From Ceratorhiza oryzae-sativae (taxonomy: Eukaryota; Basidiomycota; Agaricomycetes; Cantharellales; Ceratobasidiaceae), in contig JARWMV010000251.1 of the NCBI GenBank assembly GCA_030998015.1, forward strand, positions 682,001 through 746,000: a DNA stretch of 64,000 bases, in the 5' to 3' direction. The translations under genes were made by a program, and so were the position numbers. Position 1 is the first letter of the stretch. Each line of letters opens with the position of its first letter. The notes beneath the pieces were generated by a model, which was given only the letters and a program-made list of their open reading frames with translations, had not been told where the DNA came from and searched no databases. Below, piece by piece: positions 19,342-30,982 of the stretch.

Positions 19342-20278
19342 TCAGGCTTCAATAATGGTGCAATTGAGTTTCTGGGCACTGAAAACCCCCAGAAAGTTCT
19401 TCATGTTTCTGGCAGGGGGGTTGGAACAAGGTGAACCAAGCATGGTGCACCCATGTGCTGCATACCAACAGCTGAAACATGGTCAGTGATGATAGAACAC
19501 TTGCTCCAGCACATTTGAGATGCACCAGGGGACCTCTAGTATGGTTTTCAAGGTCGAGGAGTCGATCTGTCTCATCAGAATTCGCTCAAACAGCCTAGTT
19601 GCTCCGGTACCGCCTCTGGTAAGCGATTTATGTCCCTGCAAGTGTTCTACCCCCTGTTTTGTCAGTTAATAATGCTTCAAACGAGCTGATTTTTTGTATA
19701 TAGCATGTAATAGATGTATTGCATCGATTGAACACAGGGGAGCGATATTTGCACCGCTAGAATTGCTAGTGCCTGTGGCACTCCTCAGGGGCTGAGCCCC
19801 CCTATTTCGCTGATTTCTTCTCGTAGAATGTTCCAAATGCCCGATGAATGGTACCATTGGATTCCCCTCACTGAGACGCATCGATTGATACTCATTACGA
19901 CTGAGATTGGTAAAGTCCTAAACAGGGGCTGTAAGTGCGCTTACCCCTGATTATTCTCTGAACTTGTTTAGCCAGCGATGTGGCCTATACAATTTTGTGA
20001 CCCTATGTGTAATATATCATTGGGACGCTGTGATTTTTCTGCATTTAATGGTGTATACTAAGAGTGTCTGCGATGGGTTTCAAAAAATGCTTCGCAGCTG
20101 CCAGAGCAGGAACTCCGGCATTCCTGCAGGTGCCAGAATTCCTTGGAGTCTGGCAAAATTCTGGCACCCCTGAGCTGATTCCGGCTCCGTCTCCGTCTCC
20201 TGCATGCCGGAAATATGCCAGAATAAGCACCAGAATTCTGGCTGATTCTGGCAGACGGAGTCTGGCACAACATCTCTA
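19342..20278 (-). mobile_element. hAT-type element copy C, right part
   Basis: Continues the element begun at 8600 and ends CAACATCTCTA; the 8-bp duplication GTCAGCAG follows at 20279-20286. The first five bases are the Gypsy target-site duplication. Confidence 0.92.
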
Positions 20279-20537
20279 GTCAGCAGCACCACCCTGGTCT
20301 GGACACAGAATCGGGGGGCCTGTGTGGTTTCGGTCAGCTCTTTGGACCTGCGATCCATCAGCGTAAGCTGCATAGAAGCAGGTGAGGGGGTTCAGCTTGA
20401 TTCCAAGGGCGCCAGTGATGGTGATGGCGACCTCTGCCCTGTGCTTGATTCGTTTGGCTGGGGTGTTCCCACGTTTGAGCCATCTTCACTTAGCATTGTT
20501 GGTGTTTTTAGAAGTAGATGCGTCTTGTGGGGAGGGC
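20279..20537 (-). pseudogene. CRESS-type Rep copy 2, decayed N-terminal part
   Basis: Homologous to the first ~75 codons of the Rep gene at 11272 and ends at the start of motif I, where the hAT element cut the gene. It holds in-frame stops in both candidate registers. The rest of this pseudogene is at 7523-8599. Confidence 0.8.
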
Positions 20538-20977
20538 ATGAGATGATAGCCCCCTTTACCCCCAAAGGTGTCCCCTAGATATACCCTCTCTGGTTGTTGT
20601 GGTCACGTGGTTTCCTGATGTAGGCTTGTGCTGGTTATGACACATCTCTGAGGGGTGCCCTTCCTGCGTTCCCCTGTGTCAGCCTTTCTCCTCGCTACGC
20701 TCGGGGCCTCCGCTCCTCCACTTCGGTCGGTGCCCCCTCTCTGACCCCTCCAGTAGTTAGGGGATAGCATATATTCACGTGACTAGGCTAGGTCATGTGA
20801 TTCCTGTGCTTTGTTGTTTGTTTTCTGGCAGGTGGTCATGTGACTAGGCTAGGTCATGTGTCTGTTGGTGTCTCCTGACCAGACCTTGTTTTGATGTTTG
20901 TGCAAGTTATTGTGTTGCACTGTGATTTTTTAATGTTTGTGGTTTTTGTTGTTTTCCTTCCTCATCCTGTCTTTACT
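20538..20977. promoter_or_regulatory. Divergent cargo promoter, copy 2
   Basis: Matches 11316-11753, including TTCACGTGACTAGGCTAGG and a shared CTCGCTACGCTCGGGG block near 20692. Some CACGTG sites have become CATGTG. Confidence 0.45.
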
Positions 20978-21534
20978 ATGCACGTTATTTCCCTTAACTA
21001 CAATCCCCTTGACTGCACCTGCTGGTCTCTCCCTGAGGGGGAGTACTGTGCCTACTGTGATGCCGTGTGCGACGCCTCCCTTGAAGACTTCTATGGAGGT
21101 GTTGGGGATTGGTTCTTCTGTGGGGTGCCAGGTACGTGTGCTCGTTCTTCATCATTCTCACATAGCTAACTTGTTCTGTAGAAGAGCGCATCCTCCTTGA
21201 TGGTCGGGCCCATGAGGCCACCCTTGAGTGTGTCTGGGCGCTTGTCGATCAGGACTACAAGTCCTTTGAGGAGCGGTCTCACCAGGCCGCTCTTGCCGAA
21301 TTCTTTGAGGAGGGCTCTGCTCCCTTGTTTGATGAGGCTTCACCCTTTGCAGTGTCTGGTTCTGGGTGTTTCCAGAACTACATGGCCAACTTCCCAGGGG
21401 GGGAGGCTCCTTGGCTGCGGCCCACTACCCAGTCAGTTGTTCAGACCAATAAGAAGGATAAAAAAGGCAAGAAGCCCTATACCCAGCCCCTCAAGGGCAA
21501 ACGTAAAATAGAGAGTAAAAGGGAAATGTATTAA
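20978..21534 (+). CDS. ORF-X copy 2
   Basis: Exons 20978-21131 and 21182-21534, with the same intron position and phase as 11754-12295. The Cys cluster is kept and the frame is open to the stop; the basic tail differs (GKRKIESKR). That both copies stay open over two exons argues against random sequence. Confidence 0.7.
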
Positions 21535-21600
21535 GTTTGATGTGTAAAAAAAAATAAAACTCTTATACATTCGGGAGAAAATCTGTGGGAGGCAAAGTGG

Positions 21601-22530
21601 TCATATGGGGGTTGGTTCCAACAGTGGCACCTCCTCCAGAGCTTCGACAAGCTTGTTTTCCCACTGGTCCCAGTCTTGTTTGGCTTCCTCCGCAGCTGGG
21701 TCCAGGGTGGGTTCCTTTATTTCTGGCTTGGCTTCTTCCTCAGCCACAACCAGTGATTCTAGGCTTGATGTAAGGCTCGTCATATCAGTGTCGTAATTGG
21801 TGTTTTTGTTTGGGTGCACCTTCACCTAATTTCGGAAGTCGCTCATGTTTGCCTGCTTCGTCCTGATAGCAGTAAACATCTCATCAGTGGTAGTTGCTTC
21901 GAGCAGTCCCACATACAGTGCGGCTGGTGTCAACTTCCATTCTTCCAGCAATGCCTTGGCCCGGCGCTCCACCTCCCAGTCCCCCCCATCTGCCATTTGG
22001 CCTGTGGCCCTCCTCTGTTGTCTTGCTGCCTTAGTCACCACGTCGACTGTTGGTCCCATGATATTGTCAATGACATACATCAGTGTTCTTAGCAAGGTGT
22101 TTCTTGTCATTGGCTTCCGGCTTCCATGCCATGTCAGGACCCCTAACCTGGGATCCAGGTACTTGTCATCGTTGATCCAGTTCCTTTCATCCCTTAACTT
22201 CTTTGGGATGTACACTAGGTTAGCCCCTGGCAACAGTCGTTCGGCGTACCTCTGGGCATCTTCCACACTGGAGCAGTACATCCCTGGTTTAGGACGATTT
22301 TCCCTGCCAGGGTAGGGTGCTGGCCACCTAGTGGTGGGTGGCTGCTGAAGTGGGGCCAACTGATTTTCAGGAAGTGGTGTGTAATGGTTGGGATGTGCGA
22401 CTGGGTGAGTGACAAAAGGCATGTTTTGGGGTTTTGCAGGTGTATTGTGGTGCAAGTGAGGTGGTAGAGCAGGCTCTGGCCTTTCTTGGGTATCCTGGAT
22501 GGCTCTTTTTAAAGCTTTCCAGATCCTCAT
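21601..22530 (-). pseudogene. ORF-Y copy 2, interrupted near the C-terminus
   Basis: 22530-21826 is open from an ATG (234 codons) and matches ORF-Y of copy 1. A stop (TAG after DFRN) splits off the acidic tail, which stays open from 21825 to 21601. It shows the probable true start of the protein. Confidence 0.65.
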
Positions 22531-22905
22531 TTGGTTCTCTTTGGCCTGCCTTTCGAGTCACCTGAGTGTTGACTCATCTTGACTGGCATTGGTGCATCTG
22601 GTAAGCACCTTTGCAAGTCATTTAGAACCTCTTTCATGTCAGCAAACTTGCTGGCACGTTCCATTGTGTCTTCTATTGGGTCATAGCCCTTCCATCTGAT
22701 TTGGTAAAACAGCTTGCCATTCCGCCATTCATAATTTGCAATGTGGTCCACCTTGTATTCCTCCTCTCCTTCTTCCATTATGATTGGTGGTGGTTTGGCC
22801 TGCCTTCTTTGGAAGTCTTTATCTTCTGTGAATGGCGAGAGGAGATTTACATGGAATACATTGTGTACATGTATGGTTTTAGGTAGGTCCAGGCGATATG
22901 CATGG
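22527..22905 (-). pseudogene. Chromodomain remnant of Gyp-A copy 2 pol
   Basis: 22778-22527 encodes the same chromodomain (YEWRNGKLFYQIRWKGYDP) as copy 1. The integrase tail just upstream is cut at 22905 by an LTR-B end, so the rest of this element (pol, gag, 5' LTR) is missing. Confidence 0.85.
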
Positions 22906-25516
22906 TGTTACGGGTCAGGGTACACTTGAATATCTAGAGCTTAAGCAAATGTAGATATGTTAGTATACACTAATCGTACTCAATACTTCTTAGACTAGAA
23001 TAAGAAGGCTCAAAGTTGTTGCAATGCAATCAAGTAACACTCAAGGTAGTCTTAATCTTTCACAGTGTAAACTGACTAATTTATAGGTATAAAGAGCAAG
23101 ACTACTATGGTCAGGTTCCCTTAGATATCTTAAATGTAGTTCAGCCCTAGTCGCTTGGACTAACTGATACTAATCTTAATACTAGACTTAAGTGATAGCT
23201 TATAGGATAGATGGTGGGCTGCCTAATGTGTGTAATTCCTCAGCTACAGGTACTTATATTTCCTCTAATAGCTGGTACTCAATGTCACGCTCAATCAGGC
23301 AATATTGTATCCTTATATAGCTCTGTATATAAGATACAATGACTCAGACAGTATATAACTAATATGGTACTTTATTCCTCAGTACTAGTTATATAAGAAA
23401 TCACACACAGACAAGAGAAAAATAGAAAGAGAAAAGAAACCAATAACCAGTCTGGGTTGAGTAGAGGAGTGAAGGTGTCTGGAAGGGCCTCAGAGGAGGT
23501 CCTTTTATACCCTGAGGAGGGCATTCCAGAGCCAAATAGATACATGCATGCCAGTGCGATCATCAAAAGAGGGTGTTATGGATCACTAACATTTTCTATT
23601 ATTTTAGTCTGCTCTGCCAACCTCAAGCGATGCCTCTGTAAATACCCAAATTTGTATGCGCTCTGAATTGTACTATTTTCTGTTTCATTAAATAGTGCAA
23701 ATTTCCCGCTCTCCAACGCATATTTTATTAAGTTTTTACGATAAGATCTCAGAGAGATACAGAGGTTGCGATATTTCCTCTTATCAGGAGATATTGATTA
23801 CAACATCGCACCGCTCATATCTCGGCAACCGCTTACGCTATCAAAGCGATCTTGTGCTCTATCGATAGCCAATCTTCGGCGGTATCTGCTGCCCGAAGAT
23901 CGTCGCGATCCACCGGATCCTCGCGCCGGAATGGCCCGAAGATCATTAGAATCTTACTGGACCATCAATCAAGATCTAATGACTCCAGTGAGTCAGGAGA
24001 GCTTCCCAAATTGATCCAGAAGCTTCTCTGACTCACTTTATGACTCACTGAGATGTAGCCTCCATTCATTACATGTATATAATATGATAATATGATCTAC
24101 AAGCCAATAGCAGGTCTCAGATGCATCAATGCCTTCGATCCACACCCTGTCCTTACTCTCATATCCTATACTGGGCTAGGGTGTACCCCAAGTATAGCAG
24201 TACCCTCTTTTGATGATCGCACTGGCATGCATGCATCTATTTGGCTCTGGAATGCCCTCCTCAGGGTATAAAAGGACCTCCTCTGAGGCCCTTCCAGAGA
24301 ATGTCACTCCTCTACTCAACCCAGACCGGTTATTGGTTTTCTTTTTCTCTTTCTATTTCTCTTGTCTGTGTGTGATTTCTTATATAACTAGTACTGAGGA
24401 ATAAAGTACCATATTAGTTATATACTGTCTGATTCATTGTATCTTATATACAGAGATATATAAGGATACAATATTGCCTGATTGAGTGTGACATTAAGTA
24501 CCAGCTATTAGAGGAAATCTAAGTACCTGTAGCTGAGGAAGTACACGCATTAGGCAGCCCACCATCTATCCTATAAGCTATCGCTTAAGTCTAGTATTAA
24601 GATTAGTATCAGTTAGTCCAAGCGACTAGGGCTGAACTACATTTAAGATATCTAAGGGAACCTGACCATAGTAGTCTTGCTCTTTATACCCATAAATTAG
24701 TCAGTTTACACTGTGAAAGATTAAGACTACCTTGAGTGTTACTTGATCGCATTGCAACTACTTTGAGCCTTCTTACTCTAGTCTAAGAAGTATTGAGTAC
24801 GATAAGTGTATACTAACATATCTACATTTGCTTAAGCTCTAGATATCCAAGTGTACCCTGACCCGTAACAGAGGGTACTGCTATACTTGGGGTACACTCT
24901 AGCCCAGTATAGGATAAAAGAGTAAAGACAGGGTGTGGATCAAAGGCATTGATGCATCTGAGACCTGCTTTTGGCTTGTAGATCATATTATCATAGTATA
25001 TACATGTAATGAATGGAGGCTACATCTCAGTGAGTCATAAAGTGAGTCAGAGAAGCTTCTGGATCAATTTGGGAAGCTCTCCTGACTCACTGGAGTCAAT
25101 AGATCTTGATTGATGGTCCAGTAAGATTCTAATGATCTTCGGGCCATTCCGGCGCGAGGATCCGGTGGATCGCGACGATCTTCGGGCAGCAGATACTGCC
25201 GAAGATTAGCTATCGATAGAGCATAAGATCGCTTTGATAGCGTAAGCGGTTGCCGAGATATGAGCGGTGCAATGTTGTAATCAATATCTCCTGATAAGAG
25301 GAAATATCGCAACCTCTGTATCTCTCTGAGATCTTATAGTAAAAACTTAATAAAATATGCATTGGAGAGCGGTAAATTTGTACTATTTAATAGAACAGAA
25401 AATAGTACAATTCAGAGCGCATACAAATTCAAGTATTTCACAATTTAATTACAGAGGCATTGCTTGAGGTTGGCAGAGCAGACTAAAATAATAGAAAATG
25501 TTAGTGATCCATAACA
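22906..25516 (-). mobile_element. Outer LTR-B, split by a second LTR-B
   Basis: TGTTACGGGTCAGGG at the left and GATCCATAACA at the right bound one LTR in inverted orientation; removing the inner insertion leaves about 1309 bp. The flanking five bases differ (CATGG and GTCCC) and belong to two different retrotransposons, so this is not a simple insertion. Confidence 0.85.
23574..24870 (+). mobile_element. Solo LTR-B nested in another LTR-B
   Basis: 1297 bp, TGTTATGGATCAC to GACCCGTAACA, with a perfect 5-bp duplication GAGGG on both sides. It holds a TATA box (GGTATAAAAGG, 24265) and an AATAAA signal near 24400. It is inserted head-to-head into an older LTR of the same family and keeps most of its CpG sites, so it is the youngest LTR-B copy here. 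Confidence 0.95.
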
Positions 25517-26527
25517 GTCCCCTTCCCAAATTCGTATGAGGTTGAAGCCCCACTTTAGATCAAACTTGGTGAATATCTTTGCCCCACACAGAGTCTCCAC
25601 AATATCATTGATGTGTGGGAGTGGGTACACATTAGAGATTGTCATTTCATTTAGTCGCTGGTAGTCGATGCACATGTGCAACTTCCCATTCTTCTTTTTG
25701 ACAAATATGACTGGGGATGCCATTGGTGACCTTGAGGGTCTGATGTGCCCTGCTTTCAGTTGGCGATCCAAGGTTTTGTGCAATTCTGCATCTTCCTTGA
25801 CACCCACACTATATATGGGGCCATGCCTTGGCTTGGCATCTGGTTTTAAATCTATTTCCATATCCCACTTTCTATGGGGTGGTAATGGTTGGACGTCGTC
25901 TTCTTCAGCAAATATTTTCTGGAATTCTTTATATTTTGTTGGGAGGGAGTCTAAGGAGTCCAGCTGAAGCTCCTTAGGTTCATTTGCACGCACATGCAAG
26001 GGCTTTGTGATGCAGTGCTTCAGGCATATTGGTGAGTTGAACTTCATGTCTTTTCCATCCCAATCAATGTTGGGGTTATGGAATTTGAGCCATGACATGC
26101 CCAGGACTAAATCATTTTTGCCAATGTTGACAACATAAGCACTGAGTATTTCTTGGTGCTCCTGAATGCACAACTCAAAGGTGCAATAGTGGGTCACAGA
26201 CCCTGAGTTGATCTCCCTTCCATCGATAACTCGTAGTTTTTTTGGTGTTTTTAGGGAGACGGTAGGAATATGGTATTGTTTAATCAAATCTTCATGTATA
26301 AATACTGACGTGGCCCCTGAGTCAATCATGGCCCATCCATTGAATTTCTTCATGTTATATGCAGACTTGTGTTTGGGGTTTATGCACAGAGGGAATGCAT
26401 GAAAGAAAAACTGTAGTTGTGATTGGTTTCCTAACAACATACATTCCATTTCCATATTTTTATTTTCATTATGCGCATTTTGTAACATAGCACCCAAGAC
26501 CGCCCCCCTGGCACAGTTTGAGCTCAT
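25517..26527 (-). pseudogene. Retro-D pol, protease and start of RT, truncated
   Basis: From ATG at 26527: aspartic protease (MIDSGATSVF), a linker, then reverse transcriptase up to FTKFDLKWGFNLIRI, where the LTR-B end cuts it. The remaining RT, RNase H and integrase are gone. Its start codon overlaps the gag stop as ATGA. Confidence 0.88.
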
Positions 26528-27912
26528 TCTTTTACCGACTCATTGTCGGTTGTTTCTACATCCTCAACCACTGCCTTGTATCCTGACATCTTGGCCAAGG
26601 GGCATTTGGCAGTGATATGGCCCTGTCCTCCACAGTTATAGCAGGTGTTTGTCCCCTTTCCTTTTCCTGCACTATCCAGATCCATTGCGTCTGGATCCTT
26701 TGCCTTGGGGGCTGCCGGTGGGTGATTATCCTTCTTTATGTCCTTGAAGGATTCTTGCACGTTGGCATTGCTGCCATCATAGTGGACGGTTGGAACCATG
26801 AAACCCTTTGTGTTGGGCCCAATGGCCACAATCTGACCTTTTACAGCTTTCCCATCCTTAATCTTGTATATCCATTCCCCATTTTTGAATTTCTCCTTTT
26901 GGGGAGTGCTTTGGGGGTTATTTGTTGGCCTACTGGATGAGGCATTGCTGCTGGACTTGTTACCCCCATGAGACGTTCGTTTGCTACCGAACAAGATGAG
27001 GTGGCGGTCAATTTCCAGGGCTTGCTGAGTGAGTTGGGCAAAAGTTTTGGTGCGGGGGTCATAGTTTTGGGCCACCATGCTATCTGTTATGTCTGATGAT
27101 AGACCATCATAGAACTGATCATGCATGGTGGCATCGTTGTAGTTGAGGCCTGTGGAATATAGGTTGAATAGGGTGAGGTAATCCTGAACTGTCTTGGATT
27201 GTTTCAATTTCTGCCACTTGTCACAGTTATTTTCGGTGTGGTTCAGGTCCCCATAACGGGTAGTAAATTCTTGCCAGAACAGATTGGCATCGTGAAGCCA
27301 GGGGATCGCAGTTCCAGGGTTTAAAATTTCGAATTCTTCATATGAGTTGACCCATTCAGCTGCTGACCCTTCGAGATAAGAGGTGATGAAGGCGACCACT
27401 TGATCAGCCAAATGCCCACTCATGTTTGTATTAATGTATTGGGCACATGCAATTCTGAATGAGATGGCGTCTTCTTGTTTTGTGCCATCAAACTTTTGAG
27501 GGGTGGCCATCTTAACCTTTGCAGTCGACCCACCAGAGGGAGCAGGTGCTGTTGGTTGTGGTTGGGCTGCACTGGAGGGAGCTAGTACTTGAGCAGCACC
27601 TGAGCCTCCTGTGGAAGTGTTGATTTGCACTTCGATGTGCGTGATAGTGGTCTGGAGAATGGCTAACATCCCCACTAGATTGTTGACATTGGTGGCTAAT
27701 CCAGCCATGTCTGCGTCTATTTTTGTCTGATTGGTGGTAAGTTTGGCCTCAAGTGAGTCCGTGTAGGTTTTATTATTGTGTTCAACATCTCCAATATCAT
27801 TTTGGAGATTGTTGGTTCGTTCTCGTAATTCATCCATTGACTGGAGCATATAGATGACTTTTTCCCCATCAGACATATTTGCCCAAGCAGGGGCAGAGGG
27901 TTGTGACGCCAT
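26524..27912 (-). CDS. Retro-D gag
   Basis: Open from a likely start at 27912 (MASQPSAPAW; the frame extends to 28011). Order: coiled-coil-like N-terminus with a heptad pattern, Ala/Pro/Gln linker, gag core (FDGTKQEDAISFR; ...FWQEFTTRYGD), and a CCHC zinc knuckle CYNCGGQGHITAKC near the end. About 462 residues. The stop TGA at 26526-26524 shares bases with the pol ATG. Confidence 0.88.
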   Translation of the reverse strand: MASQPSAPAWANMSDGEKVIYMLQSMDELRERTNNLQNDIGDVEHNNKTYTDSLEAKLTTNQTKIDADMAGLATNVNNLVGMLAILQTTITHIEVQINTSTGGSGAAQVLAPSSAAQPQPTAPAPSGGSTAKVKMATPQKFDGTKQEDAISFRIACAQYINTNMSGHLADQVVAFITSYLEGSAAEWVNSYEEFEILNPGTAIPWLHDANLFWQEFTTRYGDLNHTENNCDKWQKLKQSKTVQDYLTLFNLYSTGLNYNDATMHDQFYDGLSSDITDSMVAQNYDPRTKTFAQLTQQALEIDRHLILFGSKRTSHGGNKSSSNASSSRPTNNPQSTPQKEKFKNGEWIYKIKDGKAVKGQIVAIGPNTKGFMVPTVHYDGSNANVQESFKDIKKDNHPPAAPKAKDPDAMDLDSAGKGKGTNTCYNCGGQGHITAKCPLAKMSGYKAVVEDVETTDNESVKE

Positions 27913-28122
27913 TTCAGAGAGGGTTTGATAAAATTCTAAAGGCGATGGAGACAATAAGGAAGTACAGGGAATTGGGAATTGTTTTGGTAATATATGATTT
28001 CTGTTCCCCACACGAGTCTATAAACTTCAAAGTTTCTGATTCCTGTGAACCTTAACCAAGTATCATCCAAGTCCCAACTTTTGGTGTCTTGGCAACGATA
28101 TGGGCACTCCACCCTCTTCAGT

Positions 28123-28724
28123 TTAGTTTGGTCCCAAAGGAGTGCTTCCTTGGGGAGAATTGATTTGGGCTGCTGGAAGGGGTGTTTCTTCCTGAATTGG
28201 CGAGCCTGTGCCACTTAGAAAGGTGGGGTGAGGGAGGTCTGATGGCATTGAGAAGACAGGGAAGGTGTACTCATGGGGTTCAATTGTTTCTTGGACTATA
28301 GCTTCTAGTCTGAGATGGTCTTGGAGGAGGGATAGGTAGTCCTCCTGGTGTTTGTGCAAACGCTCGGTTAAGTATGCGCAACGGGCCTCGGCTTTGTGAA
28401 GTTTTTCACAGGTTTCTTCGTACTTATTCTGGTAATAACAGTACCTGTCTTGGAAATTTTCGATAGTGTTTAGCAGGTGACAAAGAAGCTGTTGGCCAAG
28501 GTTCTCCAGCTTATAGCTGGTTGCAGGGGATGGTGTAGTAGTAAAGGAATTTGTCCTTCTTAGGACAATAAGGGCAGCGCACTGGGAAGGTGGCTCCGTT
28601 TGCCTGATGGCAGATTTTGCACTCAGGGGCACCTGGCTCGGTGACAAAGGCTTGTTGGGCGCGTCCAACCTTCTGGGGGTGGACTTTGATAATTACTACT
28701 TGGTTGAAATCGATGTGCCCGGCT
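28123..28724 (-). CDS. Retro-D ORF1, right copy, 5'-truncated
   Basis: Same coiled-coil frame as 5796-6341 (28668-28123, 181 codons) plus the end of the zinc-ribbon frame, which is cut at 28724 by the hAT element. Lies just upstream of gag, confirming ORF1-gag-pol order in this family. Confidence 0.5.
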
Positions 28725-30167
28725 TAGAGATGTTGTGCCAGACTCCGTCTGCCAGAATCAGCCAGAATTCTGGCGCTTATTCTGGCATATTTCCGGCATG
28801 CAGGAGACGGAGATGGAGCCGGAATCAGCTCAGGGGTGCCAGAATTTTGCCAGACTCCGAGGAATTCCGGCGCCTGCAGGAATGCCGGAGTTCCTGCTCT
28901 GGCAGCTGCGAAGCATTTTTTGAAACCCATCGCAGACACTCTTAGTATACACCATTAAATGCAGAAAAATCACAGCGTCCCAACGATATATTACACATAG
29001 GGTCACAAAATTGTATAGGCCACATCGCTGGCTAAACAAGTTCAGAGAATAATCAGGGGTAAGCACACTTACAGCCCCTGTTTAGGACTTTACCAATCTC
29101 AGTCGTAATGAGTATCAATCGATGCGTCTCAGTGAGGGGAATCCAATGGTACCATTCATCGGGCATTTGGAACATTCTACGAGAAGAAATCAGCGAAATA
29201 GGGGGGCTCAGCCCCTGAGGAGTGCCACAGGCACTAGCAATTCTAGCGGTGCAAATATCGCTCCCCTGTGTTCAATCGATGCGATACATCTATTACATGC
29301 TATATACAAAAAATCAGCTCGTTTGAAGCATTATTAACTGACAAAACAGGGGGTAGAACACTTGCAGGGACATAAATCGCTTACCAGAGGCGGTACCGGA
29401 GCAACTAGGCTGTTTGAGCGAATTCTGATGAGACAGATCGACTCCTCGACCTTGAAAACCATACTAGAGGTCCCCTGGTGCGTCTCAAATGTGCTGGAGC
29501 AAGTGTTCTATCATCACTGACCATGTTTCAGCTGTTGGTATGCAGCACATGGGTGCACCATGCTTGGTTCACCTTGTTCCAACCCCCCTGCCAGAAACAT
29601 GAAGAACTTTCTGGGGGTTTTCAGTGCCCAGAAACTCAATCGCACCATTATTGAAGCCTGAATATGCTTGGATACATGTGCATTTGGAGGTACGCATGTT
29701 TGGGATTATTTTCTGAGTATGTATTGCGCCGCGCAAGATGCTACAGAATTTTCTAGCCTATACTTTTTGATATGAATCGCATGTCTGGAATTTTGCGCAT
29801 TTAATGAGCTACTGAGCAATAAGTTGTGGTGACTTTGAAAAATGTCAGGTTTTGATTCCCCCTGTCTGAGATGTAAAGGATGTCGCATTATACGCACGTG
29901 GGGATATTATAATTGGTGTTATATATCGTTCGAAAGCGCTCGTCAGCGCGCACATTTTGAGCTACAAAGTATCACGATCGGAGCACTTTTAGGGATCATC
30001 ATATGCAGGAACTCCTTCACTCCGGCAGTTCCTGCAACCCTGACGGAATTCCGTACGGAATCTGGCTTCCGGCAGACGGAGATGGAGCTGGAGCAGGAAT
30101 TGAAAAAAACCGCCAGAAACCGTATGCAGGAGACGGATTCCTGCATATTTCTGGCGCAACATCTCTA
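28725..30167 (+). mobile_element. 1443-bp non-autonomous hAT-type element, copy B
   Basis: Same ends, length and orientation as copy A, with only scattered differences. The left flank is retro-D ORF1; the right flank (GGCTATACCC) is unrelated, so no duplication is seen. Confidence 0.85.
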
Positions 30168-30415
30168 GGCTATACCCAATCCAAGGCCACATATAGGCCA
30201 ATACCAGAGGTTGCACTGGTACCCCTGGGCCAGCCAGGAGCCTTGGGAGAGCCCAAGACAGACCCCTCAAGCAGTCTGAAGTGCAGACCAACAGATGAGT
30301 TGCACTCAAGTGACAGATATGCACCCTGGGGAGGTACCAGGTTTGGTTTTGGCTGTGGTTGCAGCAGGTGGACACCATTCTGCTCAAAGTCCAGCCAAAG
30401 GGCAGATGTAGCAAG
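30168..30415. other. Unassigned repeat-flanking DNA
   Basis: No gene or known element recognised. CpG-poor, like old repeats in this window. It is the left flank of a solo LTR. Confidence 0.3.
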
Positions 30416-30982
30416 TGTCAGAGCCAACAACCTGAATGACAATGCCAAACACTTATGAGGTGATGGCAGACCTATAGGCTGTGATGGCCAAAGGTCTAAC
30501 TGCAACACCTAGAAGGGGACATGCAGTGAGGGGATGGGGTGCAACGACATGCAGGGAGGTATGAGAGATGCACTTGACCTTAAGAGGTCTGGGCAAGAAC
30601 TGTTAGGCTTGGTGACCACACAGGTAGAAGGGGATGTTCAACAGGAGGTTGAGTTCTGAGGCTTAAGGCTCTCAGACTCTCCCTTATATATTCATGTCCA
30701 AGGCTGTACATATCAAATCCAAGGACAAATAAGAAGTAGCAACAATGGTATGATCTGTAACTATGGTACAATGTTAACCAGGGTGCTAATGACATGTCAT
30801 CAGAGAAAGACATTTCTGGAAGATACAAACAAGGGTCAAACAACAACAAGGTCACATGATGCAGTCAATTATTCTATGCATATATATGAATAAACAGGAC
30901 TTGTCCATAAAGCAGAAAAATAGTGATAAAATAAACTGTATTAAATTCAGATAAATCTGTGCTCATGGTCTAGGCCATGACA
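30416..30982 (-). mobile_element. Solo LTR-C
   Basis: 567 bp with inverted ends TGTCA/TGACA and a perfect 5-bp duplication GCAAG (30411-30415 and 30983-30987). Related pieces are at 3424-3705 and 37684-38196. Confidence 0.93.
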
